Part shown: positions 16,639-25,700 of the stretch, piece by piece
How the letters are laid out: each line of letters starts with the position of its first letter
Position numbering within the stretch: position 1 is the stretch's first letter
Assembly: GCA_021404565.1 (NCBI GenBank)
Contig: JAAWWF010000049.1
Location: 1 to 33,682 of the forward strand
Length of the DNA: 33,682 bases
Reading direction: 5' to 3'
DNA from: Roseivirga sp.
GTDB taxonomy: Bacteria > Bacteroidota > Bacteroidia > Cytophagales > Cyclobacteriaceae
Made by a program: the position numbers and the translations under genes
Notes under the pieces: generated by a model
Seen by the model: the letters and a program-made list of their open reading frames with translations, nothing else
What the model was told of the DNA's origin: nothing
Databases searched by the model: none

Positions 16639-19600
16639 TCATTTTCTGACCATCACCTTCTTTCTGATCACCTGCTCACCATCATAGCACTGTACAATGT
16701 AAATGCCACTGGTATAATCAGACACATCAAGTTCCAATATCTGCTCCCTATAGGCCTTTTGGGTGAAAACGGGGGTACCAGATGCATTGTATATCCGGAT
16801 ATTAACGGTTTCTGCACTAAGCTCTGACAGGTCAATCGTGAGCACCTTGCTGACGGGGTTGGGATAAAGGCTGATTTCCTCTGTCCTGCTTAGCCTTTGC
16901 AGATCGGTAAAATCTTCGCGGGCAGATACCTCTGTAAAACCAAGGCTCAGCTGGTTAGATACCTTGCTACCATTGCCGGCTACATCTTCAGCGGCATTGG
17001 CATTGATGGATACATCTACGGCCCCACCTGATGAGTTTACCAGGAATGAATAAGTGGTAGGACTTATTTGTTTCAGGTCACTCGCTATGCCACCTGCTAT
17101 GGTAATTTCTTCAAGAGTCAGGCCACTCACCGCTTCGCTAAAAACAGCATTGACCTGTTGACCGGCTACCGAGCTTCCGGCAAGGTCAATCGTCACCCCC
17201 GGCCCTGTAAAGTCAATCGTCAGGGTAAACGGATCACTGGTTATACTGCGGTTGCCTGCGAGATCAAATGCCTCAACCGTCATATTGGCTATAAACTGGG
17301 GAAGATTGAATCGGCTGATGTCCAGCATCCAATCGCCATTGGCATCATCGGCCAAAACAGTGCCGATTTTGCCGCCTGGTGAGAATACGTCTACAGAGGC
17401 ACCTGCCTCGGCTTTTCCATGAACAAGTATATTACGGTCGCTGGTTACCCCATCGGTAGCACTGCGGCCTGTATCATCACTAATATGTGTGATGGCAGGT
17501 TTGGCCGGAGCGGTGAAGTCGATGGTCAGGGTAAAGGGATCACTTGTTGCGCTGCGATTACCTGCCAGATCGATGGCCTCTGCCGTCATATTAGCGGTGA
17601 ACTGCGGCAGGTTGAACCTGCTGATATCCAGCACCCAGTCGCCATTGGCATCGGCCAGAACTGTTCCGATTTTACCTCCGGGTGAGAAGACATCTACACT
17701 GGAACCAGCTTCAGCCGTTCCATAAACGAGTATATTGCGATCGCTGGTTATGCCATCAGTGGCGCTGCTGCCTGTATCATCACTGATATGGGTGATGGCA
17801 GGTTTGGCCGGGGCAGTATAGTCAATGGTTATCTCAAATAAATCACCCCGGATGCTTCTGTTGCCCGATGCATCAATGGCCTCTGCCGAAGCACTGGTGG
17901 TCATTTCAGGCAGGTTAAAGCCTCTGATATCCAGAGTCCAATCACCTGCATCATCGGCCTGAACAGTGCCAATCAGGCCTCCTGGAGAGAATACTTCTAC
18001 AGTTGTGTTCGCCTCGGCCGTACCGTGAATGAGTAAGGTTCGGTCATTGGTAACTCCATCGGTACTGCTACTGCCGGTATCATCGCTTATGCCAGTTACC
18101 ACAGGTGCATCAGGGGCAGTAGTATCTTCGAGCTCATCTATGATGCGGATATTGATCAACAGGCTCAGATCTCCCCCTCCGTCATTGGCTATGAGCTCAA
18201 TCTCATAGATATTGTCTGCGTTGCCATCTACAGGTTTTTCGTAGTCAGGCACATTTTTAAAAGTGATGATTTCTCCTTCCAGGTTGAACAGTGACTCATC
18301 GCGCTCGGTCCCCAGCTTATAATCAATGCTGTTTCCGGAATTGGCCGTGGCTCTGTAAGCCGGGTCCGTACTGTTTTCCAGATAGGTGAGATTGAGCACA
18401 AAGATGGCCGGGGTATCAGCCATATCCGTCACTATTACCGATACCATTTTGCTTGTTGCGTTGAGTCCATCGCTGCCGATGATTTCCAGCTCATAACTGT
18501 TGTCTGAATCTAAATCCAGTGGATTCTCATAGTCTGGTGAAGTATTGAAAAGCACGATACTCTGATTTCCACCAATATTGAAAAGCGTAAACAGGTATTC
18601 ATCATGGCCATTGCCCAGGCTATAGGTCACTTCATTTTCATCGGTAGTGGTGGCCAGATAGGCTACCCCTGCCCCATTTTCAGCAAAATTTGTAGTGGTA
18701 GCTGATGTAAATACCGGGGCGGTATCGTCTACATCGGTGACAGTAATAGTTACACCTTGCTTCTTTTTATTGATGCCATCGCTTGCTATGACTTCAATGT
18801 AATAGATATTGTTCTCGTTGCCGTCAAGTGGGTTTTCAAAATCCGGAGGTGATTTAAAGTTCACGAGTCCATTATTAATTTCAAACAAGGGTTCGCTGAA
18901 ATTGATACCCAGGCTATAGGTCAGGCTGCTCTCATCGGTGGCCAGGGCAGTATAAACCGTTTCGGTGCCATTCTCTTCATATTCCACCGCTTTGCCAGAG
19001 GTGAAAACCGGGGCTGTATCATCTACATTGGTTACCGTGATTTTCACAAACTGGCTTACCTCGTTGGTACCATCTGATGCAATGACTCTTATGTAGTAGA
19101 TATTGTTTTCATTCTTGTCTGTGGGTGTTTCAAAATCAGGAGAGGTTTTAAAGGTGAGTGCTCCGGAGGTCAGATCAAATACCGGCTCATCGTTTAAAGT
19201 ACCAAGCTTATAGCTAACCGGGTTTTCATCGGTGGCTACTATGGTATAGGCTGTGCCCGTACCGTTTTCTGCAAAGTCTACCGCTATGGGAGAGGTAAAT
19301 ACAGGGTCGGTGAGATCGGGAATCACTTCATTCAGGTCGGTAACCGTAACACTGACATTGTGTATTTTGGTATTGATACCATCAGAGGCGATTACCCTGA
19401 ACTGATAGACATTGTCCTGATCAGCATCCATAGGAGTTTCAAAATCAGGAGCAGACTTGAAACTTACCGCTTTTCCTGAGATAGAAAACAAATGACTGTC
19501 AACTACAGTACCCATGCTATAGGTCAACGGGCTTTCATCAATAGCCTCTATGATATAAGCAGCTCCTGTACCATTTTCAACGAAGTTAACCTGGGTTGCG

Positions 19601-22599
19601 GAAGTAAATTCAGGCTTTGTATCGTCAATGTTGGTTACACTAATACTAACCGTTTTGGTTCTGAGATTTATGCCGTCAAAGGCTCTGAATTTTACCTTAT
19701 AGATATTATCAGCCCCCTGATCCTTTGGTGTTTCATAGTCTGGTACCTCCTTAAATGTAAGCACACCATTGGTCAACTTAAAGAGCCCTTCATCTCCCCC
19801 GGTAGTACCCAGGCTAAAAGTGACCTCATTGAGATCTGTGGCTGTAACCTGATATACCGGCCCGGTTTCATTTTCAACAAAATCCACAGTTCCGGCAGAG
19901 GTAAAAGCAGGTTTGGTGCCATCATGGTCCAGACTGATCTTATTGGACGCACTGTTTCCGTTATTGCCTTCATCTACGGCCACGTCTGCGGCCAGGCTCA
20001 CCTCCACCAGGCCATCTGAAGCCGGGGTGATCTTGGCGGTATACACCGTGGCACTGACCGCGGCAAAACTACCTGCAGTACCATTGGATACAGTAATGTC
20101 TGATTTGTTAAATCCTGTCACAGCACTGGAAAAAGTAAAAGTGGCTGTAAAAGGCGCATTGACCAGTGCAGCGGCATCTGTGGATACGGCTGTCGTGGTA
20201 CGCACCGAATTCAAGTTGTATTCATGAATTTTGTGGTTGTCGGAGCCCAGTACAAACATTTTGGTACCAGCATCATTAAAAGTAAGTGACCGGGGTTTGT
20301 CGTCTTCACCAGCCACTGAAAATCGCTCGTTATTACCGGTATATACTGAATTCACCACATCATAGGGAATGGCCATGGTATACTCATTAATATCATCCCC
20401 TTCGGTACCCATCACATACATCTTAGTACCGTCCAGGTTAAAAGCAAGAGAGTAAGGATTAGTCTCTTTCCCCCCCACCGGGCGGCTTCCTGTATGATCT
20501 GCTGTGGATACATCATAGGCCACAGCCAGGGCATATGCCTGTACTGCATCGTTTCCGGTCCCTAAAACAAACATTTTGGTACCGTCATTATTAAAGATCA
20601 GGGAGGTAGGATCATTTTCCTCACCACGAACCAGAAAGCTCTCCACATCTCCCTGGTAACTTACAGTAGACAAATCATAGCCCGTACTCAGCTTATACTC
20701 GCTCACATCATCACCATTCGGACCCAGTACATACATTCGGGTGCCGTCATGATTAAAGGCCAGTGAGCGTGGGTTGGTTTCCTGGGCCCCCAGGGAAAAA
20801 CGTTGTCCACCGGAAACCGCGGTAGCCGTTGAAACATCATAGGCTTTGGAGAGGCTGTATTTTAAAACATCTCCGTGCTCTTTTCCCACCACAAACATTG
20901 CTGTACCGTCAAGGTTAAAGGCAATAGACCTGGAAGCGTCTTCCCTACTCTCTATAGTTTTGCTCTCCGACTCACCGGCATACACTGCCCTGGACACGTC
21001 AAATGCCGCACCTACATAGTGATAACCTGCGTTTTTATAGTTATTGGCAAGGTTTACTCCGTTCTCATTCTTAATAGATCCTGCAATTTTCAGAAGGTCG
21101 ATGCTTACATAACCATCGCTCAGCGCAGGGATATTTTCTACCGTCACCACATACTCAGCACCGCTACCACTTACAGCTGTTATCGAAGCTCCCTCAATTT
21201 CCTCAGAAATATCCAGCCTAAAGTCCGCTTTACCCACACCAGTCACTGCTTCGCTAAAGGTGACGTTAAAATCAACAGAGCTTGCATTTGATGCAGGCGT
21301 TCCTGACAAACTAATATCTATCGCTAAGGGTGCTGAATCAAGGTCGAATTCATATATTCCACTCCCGAACAGGCTGGTCACAAACATTTTTGTACCGGCA
21401 GGATTAAAGGCAACAGAGGTTGCCGTGTGCAAGGCTGTTTCAGAAATACCATCTACATACCTGAGTGACTCAGCATTATGCGGGGAGGACATACTGAACA
21501 TATTTACATCCCCAAATCCAACAGCTATCATTCTTGTACCATCAGGGTTAAAGACCATACTTCGGTGAGGTTCTTCAGGTTGGTAATGGTTGGCTTGCTC
21601 CACGAGAACGCCATCAGATGCGGACGATACGTCAAAAGGGGCTGTTAGCGTGGCCTGGTAGGTTTCCGGGAGAACATATTGGTTGTATCTGGAGGCATAT
21701 ACTTTCATTCCATTCTGGCTGAATGCGACCTGATCAGCAATGTTTATATACAATAGGTTACTCCTCAATTTCCTTCTTGAATCCGGGACTGCGGTGGACA
21801 CGTCAAAGCCCGTGCTGAAGCTGTATTCATAAAGCCCCTCTGAGTTGTGCATAATCATTTTCTTCCCGTCTTCATGGAAAGTAAATGATTTAGGTAATTC
21901 AACATCACTCATAGTAAAGCTCTCTACTCTTCCCGTATAATCTACATCTGACATGCTATAAGGCGTTTGCAGAACGTATTCATGTATCGTATGATCTTGC
22001 AATACGAACATTTTCTTACCATCATTGCTGAACTGCATATGATCCGGAAAATAACCCAGCTTGTAAGTAATTACCGGATCGAGAGAGGTACGTTCTCTTA
22101 TATCAAAGGCTGCTCCTAAGTAATAATGTTCTCCCCCGTTAAAACCGGGTGAGGGAGTTCCACCAGAATCTTTAATATCAGTACCTGAATCTTTTAATTC
22201 AATTCCCAGGCTACCATCGCCATAGGCAACTACATTCAATACGGTTACTGTATAAATAGCACCACCACCACTAACATTGTAAACAACAGCTCCTTCCAGA
22301 TCACCGGTAGCTTTGACCATAAAATCACTTTTATCCACCCCGCTTACATCCTTGCTGAACACCACGATAAAATCGAGGGAGTTGGGTAGCCGTGGCTCGT
22401 AATCGGCAAGCGCTATACCCAGTACCTCAGGGCCGGCAAAGGCAGCAGACTCATCTCCACTATGGGTAGTGGCCTGTGACACCAGCGATCCCAGCATCAG
22501 GAAGGTGGCTATGACTGATTTCCGGAAGATACTTCGGTACCATCCAAAAAGGGATTGGTTTTGAAAAAAGGAGCTCAAGGATTTGGTGAATGCCATCAT
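16639..22599 (-). CDS. T9SS-exported multidomain surface protein (propeller, cadherin-like and bacterial Ig repeats)
   Basis: About 1986 residues. The frame is open to a TTG at 22608, but ATG codons at 22599 and 22596 give a better start (MMAFTKSL). The signal peptide hydrophobic stretch (SVIATFLMLGSLV) lies near residues 28-40. Order of domains: Big_12-like Ig and five blade-like repeats (about 55-430); a second such Ig (SGTPASNASSVDFNVTFSEA) and five more repeats with SLAFNLDGTKMYVMG (about 425-800); another Big_12-like Ig (FNKSDITVSNGT); six cadherin-like repeats (about 895-1490); three Big_6-like Ig repeats (GTAEAGSSVDVFSPGGKIGT); a final Big_12-like Ig; and a T9SS type A sorting domain (ISLYPNPVSKVLTIDL ... 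VIRKKVMVRK) at about 1905-1986. The protein is therefore expected to cross the outer membrane and be attached at or released from the cell surface. No enzyme domain was seen. Gene 4, upstream on the same strand, encodes a sensor with the same N-terminal module. Confidence 0.93.
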   Translation of the reverse strand: MMAFTKSLSSFFQNQSLFGWYRSIFRKSVIATFLMLGSLVSQATTHSGDESAAFAGPEVLGIALADYEPRLPNSLDFIVVFSKDVSGVDKSDFMVKATGDLEGAVVYNVSGGGAIYTVTVLNVVAYGDGSLGIELKDSGTDIKDSGGTPSPGFNGGEHYYLGAAFDIRERTSLDPVITYKLGYFPDHMQFSNDGKKMFVLQDHTIHEYVLQTPYSMSDVDYTGRVESFTMSDVELPKSFTFHEDGKKMIMHNSEGLYEYSFSTGFDVSTAVPDSRRKLRSNLLYINIADQVAFSQNGMKVYASRYNQYVLPETYQATLTAPFDVSSASDGVLVEQANHYQPEEPHRSMVFNPDGTRMIAVGFGDVNMFSMSSPHNAESLRYVDGISETALHTATSVAFNPAGTKMFVTSLFGSGIYEFDLDSAPLAIDISLSGTPASNASSVDFNVTFSEAVTGVGKADFRLDISEEIEGASITAVSGSGAEYVVTVENIPALSDGYVSIDLLKIAGSIKNENGVNLANNYKNAGYHYVGAAFDVSRAVYAGESESKTIESREDASRSIAFNLDGTAMFVVGKEHGDVLKYSLSKAYDVSTATAVSGGQRFSLGAQETNPRSLAFNHDGTRMYVLGPNGDDVSEYKLSTGYDLSTVSYQGDVESFLVRGEENDPTSLIFNNDGTKMFVLGTGNDAVQAYALAVAYDVSTADHTGSRPVGGKETNPYSLAFNLDGTKMYVMGTEGDDINEYTMAIPYDVVNSVYTGNNERFSVAGEDDKPRSLTFNDAGTKMFVLGSDNHKIHEYNLNSVRTTTAVSTDAAALVNAPFTATFTFSSAVTGFNKSDITVSNGTAGSFAAVSATVYTAKITPASDGLVEVSLAADVAVDEGNNGNSASNKISLDHDGTKPAFTSAGTVDFVENETGPVYQVTATDLNEVTFSLGTTGGDEGLFKLTNGVLTFKEVPDYETPKDQGADNIYKVKFRAFDGINLRTKTVSISVTNIDDTKPEFTSATQVNFVENGTGAAYIIEAIDESPLTYSMGTVVDSHLFSISGKAVSFKSAPDFETPMDADQDNVYQFRVIASDGINTKIHNVSVTVTDLNEVIPDLTDPVFTSPIAVDFAENGTGTAYTIVATDENPVSYKLGTLNDEPVFDLTSGALTFKTSPDFETPTDKNENNIYYIRVIASDGTNEVSQFVKITVTNVDDTAPVFTSGKAVEYEENGTETVYTALATDESSLTYSLGINFSEPLFEINNGLVNFKSPPDFENPLDGNENNIYYIEVIASDGINKKKQGVTITVTDVDDTAPVFTSATTTNFAENGAGVAYLATTTDENEVTYSLGNGHDEYLFTLFNIGGNQSIVLFNTSPDYENPLDLDSDNSYELEIIGSDGLNATSKMVSVIVTDMADTPAIFVLNLTYLENSTDPAYRATANSGNSIDYKLGTERDESLFNLEGEIITFKNVPDYEKPVDGNADNIYEIELIANDGGGDLSLLINIRIIDELEDTTAPDAPVVTGISDDTGSSSTDGVTNDRTLLIHGTAEANTTVEVFSPGGLIGTVQADDAGDWTLDIRGFNLPEMTTSASAEAIDASGNRSIRGDLFEITIDYTAPAKPAITHISDDTGSSATDGITSDRNILVYGTAEAGSSVDVFSPGGKIGTVLADANGDWVLDISRFNLPQFTANMTAEAIDLAGNRSATSDPFTLTIDFTAPAKPAITHISDDTGRSATDGVTSDRNILVHGKAEAGASVDVFSPGGKIGTVLADDANGDWMLDISRFNLPQFIANMTVEAFDLAGNRSITSDPFTLTIDFTGPGVTIDLAGSSVAGQQVNAVFSEAVSGLTLEEITIAGGIASDLKQISPTTYSFLVNSSGGAVDVSINANAAEDVAGNGSKVSNQLSLGFTEVSAREDFTDLQRLSRTEEISLYPNPVSKVLTIDLSELSAETVNIRIYNASGTPVFTQKAYREQILELDVSDYTSGIYIVQCYDGEQVIRKKVMVRK
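16994..17169 (-). repeat. Dispersed near-identical block (copy 1 of 2)
   Basis: A 176-bp stretch encoding most of the last Ig-like domain (QVNAVFSEAVSGLTLEEIT). It matches 26689-26864 in gene 5 with only two base differences, one synonymous and one Ile/Val. Flanking parts of the two genes are clearly less similar. Recent gene conversion or duplication is the simplest explanation. Confidence 0.9.
17205..18118 (-). repeat. Three tandem Big_6-like bacterial Ig repeats
   Basis: Three units of about 100 residues (about 300 bp), each starting ISDDTGSSxTDG and containing GTAEAG, VDVFSPGGKIGTV, ADANGDW, LDISRFNLP and AIDLAGNRS. One unit has an extra Asp (ADDANGDW). The family assignment is from the recalled consensus. 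The same repeat occurs four times in gene 5. Confidence 0.85.
18120..19920 (-). repeat. Six cadherin-like repeats in gene 3
   Basis: Six units of about 100 residues with the pattern FTSxxxVxFxENGTGxxY, xxDExLF, TFKxxPDFExPxD, NIYxIxVIASDG and VTxVDDTAPV. They are more diverged from each other than the tandem copies in gene 1, so this array looks older. The DxND/DxD type residues fit calcium-rigidified surface stalks in this domain class. Confidence 0.82.
20205..22430 (-). repeat. Two 'Ig + five-repeat' modules of gene 3
   Basis: Each module is a Big_12-like Ig (FSExVTGVxKxDF ... YVVTVENI), then YHYxGAAFD, then five repeats of about 57 residues ending in motifs such as PRSLAFNHDGTRMYVLG and YDVSTA. 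The first module (about 22430-21340) is more degenerate; the second (about 21325-20205) is regular. The repeats resemble beta-propeller blades (YVTN/WD40-like) but I cannot assign a named family. A third copy of the module forms the ectodomain of the kinase at 22785-26024. Confidence 0.83.
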
Positions 22600-22611
22600 G
22601 GTTGTCAATTC

Positions 22612-22651
22612 TTAATCGACCAGCCTGAATACGCCATAGCTGGACGATTAA
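22612..22651 (-). promoter_or_regulatory. 13-bp inverted repeat just upstream of gene 3
   Basis: TTAATCGACCAGC (22612-22624) and GCTGGACGATTAA (22639-22651) are inverted copies with one mismatch and a 14-nt spacer. The near arm ends 12 nt before ATG 22599. As DNA it could be an operator, for example for a regulator dimer such as the LuxR-type output of the upstream HTCS. As RNA it would place a strong hairpin beside the start codon. The arms differ in sequence from those upstream of gene 4. Confidence 0.5.
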
Positions 22652-22678
22652 AAATGCTAAGAACTTTCTCTCATCCTG

Positions 22679-22696
22679 TCACCCAGGGGTGGGTGA
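22679..22696. other. Perfect 7-bp hairpin between genes 4 and 3
   Basis: TCACCCA (22679-22685), GGGG loop and TGGGTGA (22690-22696) form a perfect GC-rich stem in the gap between genes 4 and 3. A short T run follows only on the plus strand, against the direction of the flanking genes, so it is not a typical terminator for gene 4. It could limit read-through, stabilise an mRNA end or bind a protein. Confidence 0.4.
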
Positions 22697-22784
22697 TTTT
22701 GCCCAAATCAACCTCCAAGAGTCAGAATTAATGTTTTCCAGCTTAAATATTTCCAGTCAGGAATGGCTTAAGAAGCCTGGAGAG

Positions 22785-25700
22785 CTACACCTCAGCGAAG
22801 TCGCTTAGTTTATCGGTTACCTCTACCCTACTGCGAATATCCATTTTGGAGTAGATGTTTTTCAGGTGGGTTTTCACTGTGTTACGCGACACGTGAAGTG
22901 CTTCGGCAATCTCAGGATTGGAGTAACGTTTGGCAATCAGCCTTATCACTTCTACTTCTCGTTCAGACAGATCATAGGTCTTCATAAGTGCTCTGCTGTC
23001 GGCTGTAAACCCACCGGATTCTGCGCCTTCCAGCCCTTTCAGTTCCCGCAGAATTTTAATCCGGTTTTCAAGAATGTTTTTGATCCTTGCCAGGAACTCT
23101 GAAGCATGAAAAGGCTTGGTCAGGTAATCGTCAATGCCCATGGTGAGGGCAAAGAGTTTATCTTCCTGATCAGCCCTGGCGGTAAGCATGATCAGCGAGA
23201 CCTCATGAAGTGACTTATCTTGTTTAATTGACTCCAACAGCTCGAATCCATCCATCACCGGCATCATCACGTCTGATAATACAATATCAATTCGCTCGGC
23301 TTTGAGAATTTCCAAAGCCACCTTACCATTCTCTGCCTGCCTGATCTCAAAATAAGGCTGTAAGGTCTGCACAATAAATGCCCTCATTTCAGGGTGATCT
23401 TCTGTCACCAGCAGCACGGGTTTCCCTACTTCAAACCTGACAGCATATCGGTGAATGGTTTCTTTCAGGGCTGAATCAACTGATACTGTTTCGGCTTTGG
23501 ATAGTGGTACAATGACTTCCTCGGTTACTTCTTTCAGGGGAAATTCAAAGGAAAACATGCTCCCTTTTCCTAACTCACTCTCAACCTTCAGATCACCTTC
23601 AAACAACAAAGCCAGTTCTTTGGCCAGCGCCAGACCTATTCCTGTACCTCCCACTGCTTTCTGACCAGGTTGCTCTGATTGATAAAAGCGATCGAAGATA
23701 TGCTTTACATCATTGGGGTGAATACCCTCTCCATTATCTTCAACACTCAGCTGTAACAGGTCGGGTCTTTCTGCCTTGTACTGAACGCATACCTTGATGC
23801 AACCGTGTTCCGGGGTAAATTTCAGAGCATTGGACAGCAGATTGTTAACGATCTTGCCAGCATAATTGGCATCCATCAGTACGGTCAGATTATCGTCAGG
23901 TTGAAAGTCGACAAGCAGATTAATCGACTTCTTTTGGAACCCGGTTTCATAGCCTTTCAACGTATCATTTACAAATTCAGAAAGACGTACGGGGTTTTCA
24001 ATAAGTTTTAGTTTACCGGCCTCCAGTTTAGTCAAATCCAGTATCTCCTCGACCAACGACAGAAGACTCCCCCCGTTTTTTCTGGCCACCCCCAGGGTTT
24101 TCAACACTTCTTCGTCTTCAATCTTTCCGTTTTCAATTAATGATTCCAGTGGCGCATTGATGAGGGTAAGAGGAGTTCTCAGCTCATGAGAAATATTGGC
24201 AAAAAATCGTGATTTCACTTTATCCAGCTCCTGTAGTCTGTCGGCCTGTTCCTTGATCAGTATATTGGCCTCTTCCACTTCTGACATGCGGGTTGCAATC
24301 TCTGCAGTACGCTGTTCTACAATTTTTTCGAGGTCCTTTTTTTCCTTTTCCAGACGCTTGGTGTTGAACTTGACGATACGCCAAATCAGTGTAATCAAAA
24401 TGGCTGTATAAAGCATATAGGCCCAAAAAGTAAAGTACCATGGCCTCTGGATGGAAAAAGTCAACTCACTGAGCGTACTTTCCTGGCCATATCGATTATG
24501 GGCTTTGACCTTAAAGGTGTATGTACCATGCCCCAATCTTGAGTATTCCTTTTTACTATCACTTGTCCAGGCAGACCAATATTCTTCGGCACCCTCCAAA
24601 ATGGTTTGATACTCAACCATATCTGATTGGTTAGTTGAGTTTGTCTGGTATTGAAAAACAACATTTTGCTCATCTGCTGTCAGTTGAACTGTTTCAGTCT
24701 CATCCTGAATGACCTCAACCGGTGGATTAGCCGGGTTTTCTCTCACTACCTTCAATATAGAGCTTTGGGTAAGGAGCAGTGGCCCTGAATCTAAAACGTA
24801 TTCCAGAACCTGATCCTCGCCATTGCCCAGAATGAACATTTTTGTACCATCCCCATTGAAAGTTACAGACCGTGGGTCTCCATCCTGATCAGCCACTGAA
24901 AATCGTTCTATATCGCCATGATAACTGGCAGTCGAAACATCAAAGGGAGTTTCCAACACATATTCGTTGATATCATTTTCCTCATTACCCAACAAGTACA
25001 TTCTGGTCCCGTCCATATTGAACTTCAATGAAACGGGTAAGCTTTCCTGAGCCGCACTGGAGAGCTTTTCCTTACCTCCTGCATACCTGGCAGTTGAGAC
25101 ATCAAAGGCTCTTGATAAATGGTATTCATTTACATTGGCTTCCCTCATTTCAGCCGTGAAAAGCTTTGTACCATCATTGTTAAATGACATGGAATAGGGG
25201 AAATTACCTTGCTTCTTGATATTAAAGGATCGTTCTACACCTGAGTAAGTAGCGGTAGAAATATCGAATGGAGATGACAGGGTATACTCAAATACCCTAT
25301 CCCTGGCAGAGCCAATCATGAACATTTTATCACCCTGAAGATTAAAGGCGAGTGATCTTGGGTTGATTTCCTGAGAAAATACCGAAAAGCTCTCCTGGTC
25401 TCCGGTATAAGTCGCAGTGGAGATATCAAATGCCGTAGTAAGATGATACTGATAAATCGTCTTGTTTCGAAAACCCATGATAAACATCTTCGAACCATCG
25501 GGAGTAAACTCCAATGAAAAAGCGTGTGATTCCTGATCAGTAAAGGAAAAACTCTCAGAATCTCCGGCAAACACCGCTCTGGAGACATCAAAGGCCGCTC
25601 CAGCATAATGATATAACCCCTGCGTGAACCCTCCTGCTACAGCTCTGGCAGCGCTCATTATACCAGTGCCTGAATCTCTGAGGTCAACACTAATCACTCC

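Noticed and set aside
19492-20019. Plus-strand frame of 175 codons opposite gene 3
   Set aside because: No recognisable domain, no start context, and fully antisense to well-defined cadherin-like and Ig repeats.
22765-22777. GGCTT-AAG-AAGCC hairpin just after the kinase stop codon
   Set aside because: Perfect but only 5 bp and without a T run on the minus strand; not enough to call a terminator.
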